The notes: generated by a model not told the origin, from the letters alone. Positions 30,818 to 46,575 are shown, numbered from the stretch's first letter. The stretch is DNA of 64,000 nucleotides from Azolla caroliniana (GCA_043228905.1 JBHGNT010000014.1:19220001-19284000); one strand, 5' to 3'. A program made the numbers and translations.

Positions 30818-32053
30818 CTAGACCCGTTTTTCTGCGTGGTCCGCCTCTTCCTTCTTCAGCCGAACTCCGGAGAGGCCTTCTAGCACTAGCAGCCAGAATC
30901 CGGAGTCCTTCGCCTTCCGGGTCTCATCACCCCCGACCCGAATTCCCACCGACACTGAGTAGTTAACGGCTTCGACGTGCCGTGCCGCGGCCTCTTCCAT
31001 CAACCTCTTCATTCCGCCGCGCCCCGTATTTAGTTCTAGGGCTCTCCGGGTCTCGCTCGCGTGCACCCGCCCATTCCAGAGGTACACCACGTTGGTCCTG
31101 AGCGCGTCGGCGAAATCCGCGCAATCCTTCCGAATGTGATCGATCGCGTCACACCACATGCACTACTGCCCAGCCGGCGGCCTCCGGTCGCGAGGTTGTT
31201 CGCCGCTATCTCTCCGGGCTTGTTCGATCTGCAAGTCGCGCACCATCTGTGTCAGCTCCTCCAGAGCCGCTCCTCCGGATGGGCCTCTAACCACATCGTT
31301 CGATGCCGACCCCGACTCTGGCCAGATTCGGGTCTCTTCCTTCCTACCGGCCGGCACCGATACCGGCTCCTCGAGCCTCCTCCCCGGGACCGGCCCCGAC
31401 CCCGACGAGCTTCCGTCGCTCCAATCGCGTCGTTTGTCGAAACGGCTGCAGACCCGTTTTACCACAGCCTAGTCTGTCGTGAGCCCTTCGTCCATTTCCA
31501 ATAGGGGACCCACCTTTTCCCTGTTGAGCGCGTCCACCGACTTGACAAACAGTAGTACTCGACTTGTTTCGAGCACCGTCCGGTCCAGCATCGATAGCCG
31601 CGCGAACCGTTTTTCGAACTCCTGGAGGAGCACCGACTTGTTCCTCCCCTTTCCGGGACTTTCCACCCACGCCATGAAGTCCCGCCTCGACAGCCGAAGC
31701 GAGTCGTCAAACCCGTACTTCTTGAGGAGCTGCAGCTCGAACTCCTCCCAAGACTGGCATCCGGCCAACACCTCGAGCACTTCCGCGTGGATGCTCGGCG
31801 TCACCACCCGAGGGAATTCGGACAGCCACCTGTCCACCGGGATATCCCTCATGATCATTTCGGCCCGGTAAGCCTCCAAATAACTTGTGGCGTCTTTCCC
31901 TCCGAGCCGGCCTATAGAGCCGACGATCGATTCAATGGCTCTGTCGAGGGTACTCGTCCCCTCACGAGCGCTCACCAGTCGGTCGACGGCTACCGCCATT
32001 GCCTCTGCTAGCTCTGATCCCCTCATCTTTCGACTCCTTTCCTGCCCTTTCAC
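30818..32053 (-). pseudogene. Gypsy gag with zinc knuckle, frameshifted
   Basis: The frame 32053-31469 encodes a capsid-like Gag (194 residues; SYLEAYRAEM, FPRVVTPSIHAEVLEVL, FMAWVESPGKGRNKSVLLQE-like order). A change of frame and a stop then lead through a Ser/Pro/Arg-rich linker (31163-31465). Next comes a CCHC knuckle, CMWCDAIDHIRKDC, at about 31118-31159, and then the rest to 30818. A (GA)n tract at 32137-32168 lies in the leader upstream. Confidence 0.75.
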
Positions 32054-32131
32054 GTCGGGTTCACCAAATATGTCACGTTGTTACGTGCGTGCGTGTAGAA
32101 GGGGCGGGACCACTGGGGTCTTGAACCGAGG

Positions 32132-32172
<41 letters not shown>

Positions 32173-32295
32173 CAGACACGCGGAAGCGAGAAGGAGAGAT
32201 ATAGAACGTAACACTTGATTACAATAACAAGAGATTACAATAACAAGAGAATACACTCTAACGGTTACAACCGACAAGGCGGCGATGGACCCGAC

Positions 32296-32738
32296 ACGGG
32301 GATCCTACTCATGCACACAGATAGAACTCACTCGACTCCAAGAAACAAACAAAGGGGGAGAGCCTCTGCTGGAAGCGCACGGGCTCTCCATGAAGCAGAG
32401 GCAGCGAACTCCCGACCCACAGAGACCAACGACCGGAGGAGAAGAGAGAGCTCGGCACTCAGATCTGCAGCAGCACTTTGTCCTCCCCAATGCGCAATAT
32501 CTTTCTCCCCTCTCTCTTCTCCTATTTATAGTTCCCATCCCTAGTCAAATCGCTTTATTCCGTGTCCCTCCTGACAGAGATACGCACAATCCCCTAATAA
32601 ATGTGTACTACTTAGTATTTACATCAACCGATCCATTTATGAATCGTGTACAAAATATCAAATCACGCGTCCATCCGTGTGAGAGCCGGTTCATGCGCCT
32701 TTTTCTCTGATTCCGCCTATGGCCGGTTTTCTTCACGA
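32296..32738 (-). repeat. Gypsy 5' LTR
   Basis: Near-identical to the left copy, so the insertion looks younger than the copia element around it. The bases after it on the minus strand do not match a common primer-binding site that I recognise. Confidence 0.85.
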
Positions 32739-32778
32739 CAACAGAGTCGGGCGAGCTTAGTGGATTTTCTAAACCACA

Positions 32779-32791
32779 CGCTCTCATACCA
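32779..32791 (-). promoter_or_regulatory. Copia primer-binding site (initiator tRNA-Met type)
   Basis: On the minus strand the bases directly after the 5' LTR read TGGTATGAGAGCG, matching the canonical TGGTATCAGAGC with one difference. Confidence 0.75.
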
Positions 32792-33229
32792 TGTTAAGAA
32801 TTAGGGAATTAAGAAAGGGTTAATTAGTACCTAATTATGTGATTAAGTTAGCAAAAGATTAAGTGATATGTGTGTGTATGTGTGTGAGAGGAAGAGAGAG
32901 AGAGAGGAAGTTAATACTTATGAGCAACGCGACAAGATGGGGAATGATTAAGTATATTAAAAAGCATCATCGCATACAAAAATACCCACAATGAGGTATA
33001 TATACATCTCATGTGCAAAGGTGCACATGTGTGAGTAGCATATAGGTACAACCGTAGAAGTCCTATATTAAATGAACATGGAAGTGGAGGATCTACAATG
33101 TATCCCACTCAAGTTCAAAATCTTATTTAAGGCTTTAAGTTCAACACACTAACTAGATTCTATCTAGGTAACTACTAAGTTACATGTGTTGACTAACTAA
33201 CTAACTAAGTTGAGCTTGATATCTCAACA
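32792..33229 (-). repeat. Copia 5' LTR
   Basis: Matches the left LTR. Followed on the minus strand by the primer-binding site (32779-32791) and preceded by target duplication TTATG (33230-33234). Confidence 0.9.
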
Positions 33230-33297
33230 TTATGCATTTGAGAACACATGCAATCATGGAGATATCAAGTGTTGGGTCCTCAAGAAATACCTTTTCG

Positions 33298-34232
33298 GCA
33301 GATAAGACATATTTTATGAACAGATAAAGAAACACAAGAGGACATAATGAAATACTCTTAGATTGTACAGATTGTATGGACAAATGTGGGCATCGTTCCA
33401 CATGGGTGGCCATAGTTGGCTCCCTTCGCATGTCTTCTGCCAACAAAGGTCTCCTGAGGGCAGGTTTTGGCAGTAATATGCGAGAAGTTGATGTGGACTT
33501 GATGAAGCAAAATGATTTTGGTGGTATTCCGCGAGATGGATGATGTGGACTTAATGACGCAAAATTTATGTTTTGGATAAGGCTGAGTGATGATGGTGTG
33601 GAGGTCGAAGCACATTCGTATGAGGAGATGAGGAATTTAGACACATTTTATTGTTTATGGGTAGGAATTTGGTGGTATTCTGCGAGATGATTGATGAGGA
33701 CTTAACGAAGCAGTTTTTATGTTTTTTGATAAGGACGAGTGATGATGGTGTGGGGACCGAAGAATAAGCTCATGATGAGAGGAGGAAACTTGACTTAATT
33801 TGTTGTTGTATGTACAAGAATTTGGTGGTAATCCGGCAAGATGGTTGATGGGGAAAGAGGAAACATAGTTGTTGACTTTACCACCACGAATGTGGAAAGT
33901 GGTTCTCTTGAAAAACCAAAGAATGTAGTTGATCGCCTTCAAAGCCAAGATGTACAAGTTGAAGAAGTATTGAATGGCTCATAACTATGACCTGAGAGAG
34001 TTTGTTTCCGATTAGAGTTACTTTCGTTGTTGCCCATGGATATGGATACCTTGCAATGTGTCTAGGGAATAGATTGTAATTGTTGGACTGTTTTCTCTAT
34101 GTTGGAGTACATAGATTTGTTTCCTCAACCATTGTCTACACACGAATAGCTTGGGAAAAAATACTTTGTACCGTTATGACCTTTCTTTATAACTAATGGA
34201 AGGATAATTTGTTTTGAAAAAATAAAAAAACA
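33298..34232. mobile_element. 935-bp insert in the LINE, flanked by TTTTCG
   Basis: The LINE frame is interrupted after KKYLF and continues exactly when 33298-34232 plus one copy of TTTTCG is removed (33292-33297 and 34233-34238). The insert ends in an A-rich tract (gaaaaaataaaaaaaca), as a poly(A) retroposon would. It contains three diverged copies of a roughly 150-bp unit (about 33500-33850) with tttggtggta-t-cg(c/g)gagatg and gagtgatgatggtgtgg. Frames across it are translations of these repeats and no protein is recognised. Confidence 0.6.
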
Positions 34233-34274
34233 TTTTCGACACTTTGGTGCCACTAGTGCTTCTCTATGGGATGG

Positions 34275-34356
34275 AAGTATGGGGTGGTAGCATCCCTAAA
34301 TCTACATGGAAATGAAAGTATGGGGTGGTCGCATCCCTAAATCTACATGGAAAGAG
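34275..34356 (+). repeat. 41-bp tandem duplication in the LINE
   Basis: AAGTATGGGGTGGT(A/C)GCATC and the following bases up to catggaaa occur twice, offset by 41 bp, duplicating the VWGG(S/R)IPKSTWK segment and introducing a frame change with a stop. Confidence 0.8.
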
Positions 34357-35173
34357 TTCGCAAATGTCCAAAAACATTTTCTTACAAAGTTTTTACAAGT
34401 TAAGAAACAAACACCCTACACCCTCCTCCTCCTTGAGACGGGATCGCTTCCCATTGAGATCATGGTCATGGAAAGGGTTGTTGAATACATGCTTAAGGTT
34501 CAAAAAAGTCCTTCACATCGACGATGCAAGATATGGAAATTTGGTTTGGTGGAGGGGATGCAACACACTTGCTTCATGATGCATCACTAGATTCCTCTGT
34601 AAATGAGGCGTTTTTGCAACGCCAATGTATCATGACATGGGACAAATGTGGAGGCTCACGCTTCACACATTATACTACACATGTTGCACCTAACCACAAA
34701 ACCATATTCTTCACGGAATGGGGAAATCATATACATTGATACATGTTAGAGCCCATCCCGTTATTTGCCATTCAAACCATGATTGTTTTCATGCGACTTA
34801 GCTCACATGCATTGCGATGTGAGACGAGGCATTGGGGCACAAGTTATGAGAGTGGTCGGCTATGCACACTTTGCCCTAAACAAGATCGAGAGTCTGAGTA
34901 TCATACTTTGATACAATGCTCTACCTTTGACCATATTCGACCATGCTTTCCACACATCTTCGACCAAACCCAATCCTTGCATGAATTTCTCTCACAACCA
35001 CAATGCGCACTCTCAATTGCAACATTCATTGGTAAAGTTCTTGAACATCGAGAGTCACACATATCACGTGAAATGTAATATTTTTGGTCTCATAGGTCAT
35101 ATTTGACCTCCAAAGACGATAATATAATCTATCTATTTATCTCACACACATAATTGTCTATTCTTTGGGATTT

Positions 35174-36929
35174 CTTATATATATTGCCATGATTTTGTAT
35201 TCTATCATAATTTCGTATCCTTTCATACATGAAATTGAAACTCGGGCAACTAGACTTGTAGAGAAGCTCATTCGTCCTCTTACAATTGTGTTATCATATG
35301 TATAAAATGGTATTTGTGTTATTTTCTCATAGCTTTCTCCTGCATAAAATCTTACCTTTGTGTCGTTACTACATATTTAGGTGAAAATTACATTGACCTC
35401 TTCCAAACATTAACTTCTTTGTTTCGTAAAAGTCGTTGAACTTGACTTGTGCCTCTGGAAGTTCCATATCTAAATATATTTATGAGAGGTTCTAAACCCT
35501 AAATTTCTCAAGGTATTTTGCTAAAGACAATTACACGTTTGTCACAAAATTAGGTTAATATTTGTTCAATATAGTTGTAAAAAAAATATTAGTTCTAAAC
35601 CGTGTTTGCACAAAATTATAGTTCACAAATTTCTTTCTACTCATACTTGTCACTATCAACACAATCTACCTTATTCTAAATGTTTTCTCAAAATTAATAG
35701 ATTTCTCTGCTCAAGTGCAAACTTCATGGTCATACTCAAAATATGATTCAATCACTAAAGTAAATCAAACTAAAAGCAAAATATAAGAATTGAAAGAAGA
35801 GAACACCATATAAAAAGCATAAACCAAAAGGTCACACTATTCTCCTTCTTACCTATCGCAATCACAACCTTACGTGCACTCATCATTTATCCCTACTGTA
35901 GCCTTTCTTCTCCTATTCTTCTATTCTTTATGCTCTCTAATGACTTCCACAAAAAAGACTCTCGAGAATATTCGGTGACTCGCCTCTATCTTTTCTACAT
36001 ATTTTGAGAATAACCTTCAGCTTGTACCAATAATGATTGAAGGGAATTGAATTATGCACTATAACCTTTATACACATTCATGCCTCATTATTCTTATTAT
36101 TTCTGGTTGAATGTTTTTCGAAGATTTCCTCAAATTCTTCATACTCTAAGTAGGCACAAAATAATCAAACTCACAATGAGAAGGAAAATCAACTAAAGTT
36201 GGAACCTTGTCTTGAAATAATGACACGTTCACATTTGCATGTAAATGAACTTTCATTTCCTCGAGCTCCAAAAATATACCATGCAATATACTATGCAAAA
36301 GGCATGTGACATTCATTTACCAAATCCACTTCGGAAAAAAGCTCTTGTCTTTCAAAGGCCATGAATTAAACACCATATCAATCAAGTCCTTCAAAAAGGC
36401 ATATATGCATAGAAATGGTCAACATCTTACATATACCTTCGTTAAGGCCCTTTTTACGAACATTTGTATAAAGGAAAAATTGATCATACTTTTTGCCCAA
36501 GATGAAAAATGAGATAAGAATACATAAAACATAGATTATACATATATCTTTGATAAGGCCTCTTTTTCGAGCATCCGTGAAACGGAAAGATTGATCATAC
36601 CTTTTGCTGAAGACGAAAAATGAGGTGGTTCTACATACTTAACTGGTATACATTTCATAGCTCCTCTAATAATAATCAAAGCTATACTTTTTGGCTAAGG
36701 TATTTCCAATTCAAAATACACCTATTTCAACCACTACTTACATAACAAGAATATACTTTTGGCTAGGATGCATCCCAATGCATGTAATACAATACACACA
36801 TTTATATAAACAGTTAGTTATAAGAAATAGCTGCAAAATAAAAACAGCATGTGCAGTAGAAAAGACTTTGAAATCTTATCATTTCTCCATGAAACAATAC
36901 CAAGAGTTGGCATTATAATGTTTTCATCA
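35174..36929. other. AT-rich intergenic stretch downstream of NRT3
   Basis: No gene found. Two diverged copies of a roughly 115-bp unit lie at about 36430-36520 and 36540-36635, sharing cttcg/ttgataaggcc-ctttttcgag/aca and attgatcatac-ttttgc. Confidence 0.45.
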
Positions 36930-38296
36930 TCATGCTTTGGCCTTCTTTGCAAAGCTCTTTTCCACAACGAAGAAACCAAGCAACGAAAGGACAGAGAAGG
37001 CCGAGAAAACTCCCGCTGCAATATCAATCGATGTGTGTCTACCTGTAATAGGCTCGACACTAAACAGCGAGGTTACCATCTTATTATCCGTGCTTTGACC
37101 ATATGCAATTTTCTCCCCTAACGAATCCACACCATAGGCACGAACAAAGTAATACGCAAAAGGCACATCTTTGCCCACCATCCACACAGTCCCATTACCT
37201 CCTTTGGAATAAGCTTGTGATCCTATGTTAAACGAGCACGCTTTGTCTTTGGATAGTAAATCATTGGATTTCCTCCATGGTCTATCCACTTGGCTTGAAG
37301 CGCCGAAACACAACTTTAGCATCAATGTCTGGATGGACGAATCATCGACAGAAGAGTTCACTGGAGCCCATGTGACATGAATGTGTCCACTTCCAGCTCT
37401 AACCACTACAGGCAATCCATATATATAAGCTTAAGTTACGCCTCCCGTGTGCATGGGCATCATAGCCCCCAGCTAGGAGTAGACATTACAAGAATTCAAA
37501 CATACTGTGAATCCACTAATATAGAGGTCCAAACTATGGAAAGCAAAATTCTCTGAACTTGATGCTATATACAAGAATGCCCTCCTTAAGTTTTGTTTGA
37601 CTCATTACCAGACTATCCCTTTAGAAGGCAGGATTTACTACCTAGTGGTATTCTGGTTATTAAGGGAAAAAAGCACCCAAAATATTACTAAATTTATTAC
37701 TTGTAACAATACCCCTAAGTTGCTCAAAAATGACTTGACGCTACAACTTCGTAGTACAGAAATTTGCTGCCAACATAGGGGCCTTCTAGTAGTTTTTGAA
37801 AACTTAGCCTGTATCTCGCGGAATTAATGCGAAAATGCGAGTGCATCAGTTAATCTCAATCCATGTTAAATAGATCATTATGGCCTGAATTGTCACAAAA
37901 TTGATCAAACACACTCCAATCCATTCTTAATAATAATAATAATAATAATAATACACCCCCTGATGTTCTCTTGCATAAATAAATCCCTGAATCTAATAAT
38001 GATACACAATTATTTGACTTTTTAATTTTAACAGGAACACTCTCTGTATGCATGGTTTGGTAAAAACCCTAACAATTTCCTCATCCACACGTGGTTTGGT
38101 AAAACCTTTGCATGCAGAAGTTTGATCAAAGACGCTCACCAGTATCCGAAATACCCAAAGATGGATCCACCAAAGTAACGTTAACACTGAGAATCTTCTG
38201 CAAATCCTTAAAGTGAGTTGCACCTTCTACCATGATGCCTGAAAGAGCCACCACTAAAGAGACCAAAAAGAGCATCATAGATCGCATCATCGCCAT
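36930..38296 (-). CDS. NRT3: High-affinity nitrate transporter partner protein NRT3/NAR2 (210 aa)
   Basis: Exons 38140-38296 and 36930-37405 (intron 734 bp, GT-AG) give 210 residues, the usual length of NRT3.1 in Arabidopsis. The protein starts with a signal peptide (MMLFLVSLVVALSGIMVEGA). It continues with the family's extracellular domain (HIHVTWAPVN, LKLCFGASSQVDRPWRK, DKACSFNIGSQAY, PFAYYFVRAYGVDSLGEKIA, YGQSTD) and ends with ISGRH-like ITGRHTSID and one membrane helix (SAFSVLSLLGFFVVEKS). NRT3/NAR2 proteins bind NRT2 transporters at the plasma membrane and are needed for high-affinity nitrate uptake. The start is the first in-frame ATG after an upstream stop. An (AAT)n run lies in the intron. 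Confidence 0.9.
37928..37952. repeat. (AAT)n microsatellite in the NRT3 intron
   Basis: About eight AAT units within the single intron of NRT3. Confidence 0.85.
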
Positions 38297-40095
38297 CACC
38301 ACCTGCTATACAAGTTAAGAAGGTGAATACAATGAGGAAAGATCAATCAAAGTGTGAGTTACAGTAGGAACTTGACTGCACATTTCTTAAAAAGAATATA
38401 AGTTTCACTCATATGAGAATAGGATCTTGAATGCAGATCCCTTGAAAAGAATATAAGTTTCACTCATATGAGATAAATTAAAGGTAAAAGCCGTATATAT
38501 CGACGGGAAAAGGACAGTTTATGATTTCTTAAACCAGGAATAAAGGTGAAAAGATTAATCCAGAGCAAGCTTTCGCTGTCAGAGGATTATCGATTTCCAT
38601 ATCTTAAAAAGACTACAGGTTCTAGCCATAGAATTTAGAGCAGATCCCAATCCTGTGATATCACAGGAGGAAGAGATGTTTCTTTTTTCGTGCGAGAAAT
38701 GGCTGGAGACAACAAATCTAGGATAGGGTTAATTTCATCTTTGTCAGATAAATAGTATGAGTTGTGAATAACAAACATTCCTAAATGTTTTGTTTCTGCA
38801 AATTTGGAGAGATTCATCTGTTTCTTTTTGTCACGCATAAAATTATGTGTTCAACAAGTTTGCAGAAAAAACCATGGCTCCAAAATCCATATCATGCATC
38901 ATATAAGAAAGAAGAAAAAGAATCTCTCCATGCATCATATAACGAAGAAGAGGGGGAAAGAAAAGCTATGGTATAAAGTCAGAAAGAAGCTTCTCCGAGC
39001 TTGCACATAATCTTGGTAAAAACGCGCATGCAGGCCATGTCTGTCAAGGACGCTAGAAACCTCTTCTAGGTTGTGGTTTTGGTTTTCAAGAATTTCCGGC
39101 ACAAATATTAAGCGATTAACACCAAAAGATCTCCTGAGAAAGAAAGACTTTGTAAATCTTTCTGCCAGCAACACAGTGCTTAACATGAAGAAACAAAAAA
39201 ATTACTGTTGTGGGGAATTCTACATGTGTGTTCAAAGAAAGCAGTAATCTGGTCGATCTTCCGATTGAGACGGAAACACAATATGCACACCATGTGCATA
39301 TATCTAACATCCGCCAGGGACGCAAGGAAAGAAATTTCAGAAGAGAAAGGATTGAGGAGAAGAAAGGATTGTAGAATGAAAGAAGAGAAAAAGAGAGAAG
39401 GGCTGGGGGGTGGGTGGAGGAAAGGAGGCAGAGGAAGCAGAGGAAGCATGTACCTGAGAAGGAAGCTGTCCGTTCTAATTTCTTAGCCAAAGGGAGCAGC
39501 AGAGACAGTGGTGTGTGAGAGATGGAGATGGAGATGGAGATGGAGATGGAGAAAAAGGCAGGGTATTTGTAGGTGTTTGTGTCTGTGTAAACTGTGTCTG
39601 TGTCTGTGTCTGTGTCACTCTTTTTCTTTTGTTATTGTGGGATGCGAGGAGCAGCCATGGCGATGGCCATGGCTATGGTCGCCTTCGCAGATTTGCTGCG
39701 TCTTTTCTGCTTCGTCTTCTTCATTGCCCCCCCATCTCTCTCTCTCTCTCTCTCTCCATAGCCTCTGCAGAGAGTCAACGGGGGGCAGAGGGCAGGGGCA
39801 TCGATAGAAATTATCGAAAACTCACACTTCAAAAGTCTTTTCTCTTTTCGCCACTTCACACACAACACAAGTTACAACACAACAACACGGTTTAGTTACT
39901 ATGAGAAACCCTATATACTAAAAACCAATCCCAAAGCCTCCAGAGTCTCTTGCCTCTGGTGTTACTCTTGTGTATAACCTATCAGCCTATCGACCATTTG
40001 GCATGTTGTGCATATGTTGTGTAAGGACTTGAGGGAGCAGTTCGGCAGAGGATGAAATACTAGGTGATTGTGTTAATTAGAGATTGTGTGTGTGT

Positions 40096-40137
<42 letters not shown>

Positions 40138-40250
40138 TTGATATCCATCCACAACAGAGCACCAGAGAGAGGGCCTTGCCTGCGGCAGTTTAAGTGCACA
40201 AGGCATTACTATAATACACATGGTGTCAACGATAATACAACTATCGCTTA
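38297..40250. other. Upstream region of NRT3 with low-complexity sequence
   Basis: No gene that I can support. A 52-base block (ttgaaaagaatataagtttcactcatatgag and flanks) is doubled near 38390-38470. Low-complexity runs follow: (GGAGAT)n at about 39520-39550, (TGTGTC)n at about 39580-39616, (TC)n at about 39736-39757 and a (TG)n(AC)n palindromic microsatellite at about 40084-40134. The region probably holds the promoter and 5' leader of NRT3. Confidence 0.5.
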
Positions 40251-42237
40251 ACTATAGATCCTTAACCTCATGCATTTGGGAGAGTCGGTTTAATATTCCG
40301 CGTTGATAGAGTTAAGTGGGGATATCATGAAGCAAACCACTCCATTCAATACATATTCCCATACATTTATTATAAAGGTGTATGGTTGAGTTTGGCATCT
40401 CAACGTATTTTCTTTCGGGCTCCCCCTAGGGTTACCAACATAATGATGTGTATCTATCTTTGTTCCTTCCACCACCAAAATATCAAAGGAGAATGAGCAT
40501 TCCGGACACCTAAGACCAATAGACATTACAAGTTATGGGACGACATCAAGCATGATTAGTGTCATGAACATGGAAAATAACAACAATTTGTGGACGTTTT
40601 TATTGATGACCTTCACTATTGTACAATACACTTCAACAATTAGATTAACCTACGGATATTTGATATTATATATGCTCATTATTGTGACATCCTACATTGC
40701 ACTTAAATTAATACATTGTGTGACAGCTATGCATTATCAATGACTTGCTAGCAAGCATCTCAAATAGGTGAGAAACCATTCTAGTTCAAACAATTTTGAT
40801 TCATTCACACGTTGAAACTAAAACCATTTTGATTCATTCTCACCCAACATAACCTTGTAGCTCTTGTTCTTCTCATCGATGGAAAACTAAAGTTTCCTTA
40901 TTCTCCTCTCTCAATTTAGTATTGTTTCTAGCCGCAGCCCTTGGCAATTAGCACATAGGGTGTCCAAGTTTGGCCCAACTTACAAAAGCATAAAATGGAA
41001 GCATGTGGATAAGTTGTGGATAAGTCTAATTAGTGTCACTTTGGCCATCCAATTCATAATTGCCCATGTAGACCATAAAGTGAATGAATAACCATTGATC
41101 GATCAAAAGTTACACAACTAGAAGTTATAGATGGATGGATTTTATTATTCTTGAATTCCAACTATTACCTAATGCACAAAAGTGCAAAATGTTCATGCAT
41201 TGTGTGTGGAGTTGTTAAGTGACTATCTAGGGTTGAAAATGAGTAGATAAGTTAAATGCAATCAAAATGTAAAAAGAGAGGCAAAGAGAGCTCAATTGGT
41301 AAGGTTGTCTAGTGGAGACTATTTCTGCTCATGCATTCAACCCCTACACCACAATGACACCTAGAAATTTATGTTCTGTATTGTAGAAAGGTGTGAAAGT
41401 CAATATTTGGACACAATGCCTAAGATTCGTAGTTCAAGAAGTTAACATGAACTTCACCTAGTATCAACCAACACAAATATTCATAAGTCTTTCATACCCT
41501 CAAAATGCATATTGCTGCCAATGATCACGAATCTACTAACACTTCAGAATGTAAATGCAATGCCAGAAATTCTTGAGTATTATGTAAATGCATACTTTGA
41601 ACAATATCGATGGTATTGCTATCGATCGTACTCTATAACCAATAATACTTACACAAACTGATTGATGTTACTAAGGCTGAGACTTAAATCCTTATCTACA
41701 TCAATTTAGAGTTATGGGGCTCGAGTTTGTGTCAGCAACATAACTGTTTAACCTACAATACTTTCACAAGCTGATGTTACTAAGACTCAGACATATATCC
41801 TTATATACATCAATTTGGAGTTATGAGGCTCGAGTTCGTGCTGGCAACATAATTGTATTTTCTCCAACATGAACAAAATCCTACTAATATCATCACTTTG
41901 TGGAAAAATCCATGTTGATGCAAAGGTAGAATTTTTCAGAAAAACTGATTGAAGGAATTCATCCTTGCCTTGCATGGCATCACAAAGATTTAAGATCAAA
42001 ATTGGCAGCATTAGCATGCATTGCAAGTGTCCACATATTGAATGCAATGAAATTCAAAATGATGATATTGGAAATATTAAAACTCAAATATAATAAGTTA
42101 CAAGCTCTTTATATAAACCTTGACAGTTAATGGTGCTGAGAATCTGGTTGAACAATCTAAGATTGCAATGTCAAGAAAAATCCTTCCTACCAAGTAAAAC
42201 CACAACCTGATGTTGACTGTTAAATTGCTGTTTTTCT
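40251..42237. other. Intergenic stretch between ARF1 and NRT3
   Basis: No protein gene found. Two features stand out: a tRNA-like element near 41280-41350, and a tandem pair of roughly 110-bp units at about 41648-41860, both containing gatgttactaag-ct-agac, ccttat-tacatcaattt-gagttatg and gctcgagtt. Confidence 0.45.
41280..41355 (+). repeat. Possible tRNA-derived SINE head
   Basis: GAGCTCAATTGGTAAGG resembles a tRNA D-arm/A box, and GCATTCAACCCC about 45 bp later resembles a B box. It cannot fold as a proper tRNA. Too decayed for a firm call. Confidence 0.3.
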
Positions 42238-46110
<3,873 letters not shown>

Positions 46111-46211
46111 TTAATAACAGACTGTCAGTAAAAAAGAGTTGTCTTTCCGAGTATGAGTGGAAAGAAGAAGAAGAAGAAGAAGAGAGCCATGAAATGAAGG
46201 TTTCAAATTTA

Positions 46212-46411
46212 TAGTATGAACCATACGTGCATTCCCATTCGCGCATGTTTCAATCGTTCGAGGATGGTAAACACACCCTCGATGTATGGTAAATACCATA
46301 CTTTTGTATTCATTATTTATTATAAGGTAAAATATTTTAAGGTAAGAAAGTTAAGGTAGAAAATGTAAAAGAAAACATACGAATGTTTTTTATAACATGC
46401 GCATTCGTTTT
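46212..46411 (-). repeat. Dispersed repeat upstream of ARF1, inverted copy at 53391-53632
   Basis: Read on the minus strand, this block shares in the same order aacgaatgcgcatgttat, tataataaat, gtatg-tatttaccat, cgagggtgt, cgaa(c/t)gattgaaacat, gcgaatg-gaatgcacgt and ggttcatacta with 53391-53632 on the plus strand. It may be a MITE or other short mobile element. Its own ends were not resolved. Confidence 0.6.
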
Positions 46412-46479
46412 GAATTCGTATGAAAACGAATGTTCACCTATGCATTCGAGTATATTACGTACTTCAAACAAATTTTACA

Positions 46480-46575
46480 TTATATTCCCAAAATACCCCT
46501 CTTTTTTTTTTTACAGAATTCCCCCAATACCCCTCTATATTTTTTTACAGAATTCCCACAATACCCCTCCACCCC
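46480..46575. repeat. Three tandem copies of a T-tract/ACCCCTC unit
   Basis: Three units share (c)a(a)atacccctc followed by t-rich tract and ttacagaattccc; they account for the three overlapping open frames here. Confidence 0.7.

Larger units (their letters stand above)
25948..32738 (-). mobile_element. Ty3/gypsy LTR retrotransposon nested in the copia element
   Basis: LTRs of about 443 bp at 25948-26390 and about 32296-32738 flank, in minus-strand order, gag, zinc knuckle, protease, RT-RNase H and integrase. The direct repeat CAAC (25944-25947 and 32739-32742) is a tentative target duplication. With it removed, the copia leader reads through continuously. The exact LTR edges are uncertain because they do not show standard TG...CA ends. 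The element is visibly richer in G+C than everything around it. Gag and integrase carry frameshifts or stops; the RT-RNase H frame is open. Confidence 0.85.
22623..33229 (-). mobile_element. Ty1/copia LTR retrotransposon, RT-RNase H deleted, with nested gypsy insertion
   Basis: Two LTRs of 439 and 438 bp (22623-23061 and 32792-33229) begin TGTTAAGAATT and end TATCTCAACA, flanked by the 5-bp duplication TTATG (22618-22622 and 33230-33234). The element is on the minus strand, so the right LTR is the 5' LTR. Next to it, the complement of 32779-32791 reads TGGTATGAGAGCG, one base from the plant initiator-tRNA primer-binding site. Gag, protease remnant and integrase are present, but RT and RNase H are missing. 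About two dozen differences between the LTRs by eye (near 5%) show an insertion that is not recent. A gypsy element sits in its leader, upstream of gag. Confidence 0.9.
21118..35148 (+). mobile_element. LINE retrotransposon ORF2, 5'-truncated, split by later insertions
   Basis: Plus-strand pieces in order: post-endonuclease linker with KKWFDKECREARK (about 21126-21410), linker/RT start (21513-21872), RT motifs VDFKKAFD (about 22030) and GVKQGCPLSPFVLCIDEME (about 22201-22258), palm segment to RRLEAGKRAYY (22622). The frame then resumes after the copia element at 33235 (AFENTCNHGDIKCWVLKKY to 33297), and after a second insert at 34239 (LVLLYGMEVWGG), ending with a cysteine/histidine-rich block (CTLCPKQ, EYHTLIQC) and a stop near 35078. 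The YADD catalytic box is reduced to LYDVVFF (about 22339-22362), apparently by a 6-bp deletion, and several stops are present, so the copy is dead. Confidence 0.85.

Noticed and set aside
33201-33957. Three minus-strand frames of 85-147 residues in the LINE insert
   Set aside because: They are translations of the same threefold DNA repeat in different frames and have no domain.
39116-39490. Leu/Ser-rich minus-strand frame of 124 residues upstream of NRT3
   Set aside because: Low-complexity CT-rich leader sequence, no conserved motif, overlapping other frames of equal quality.
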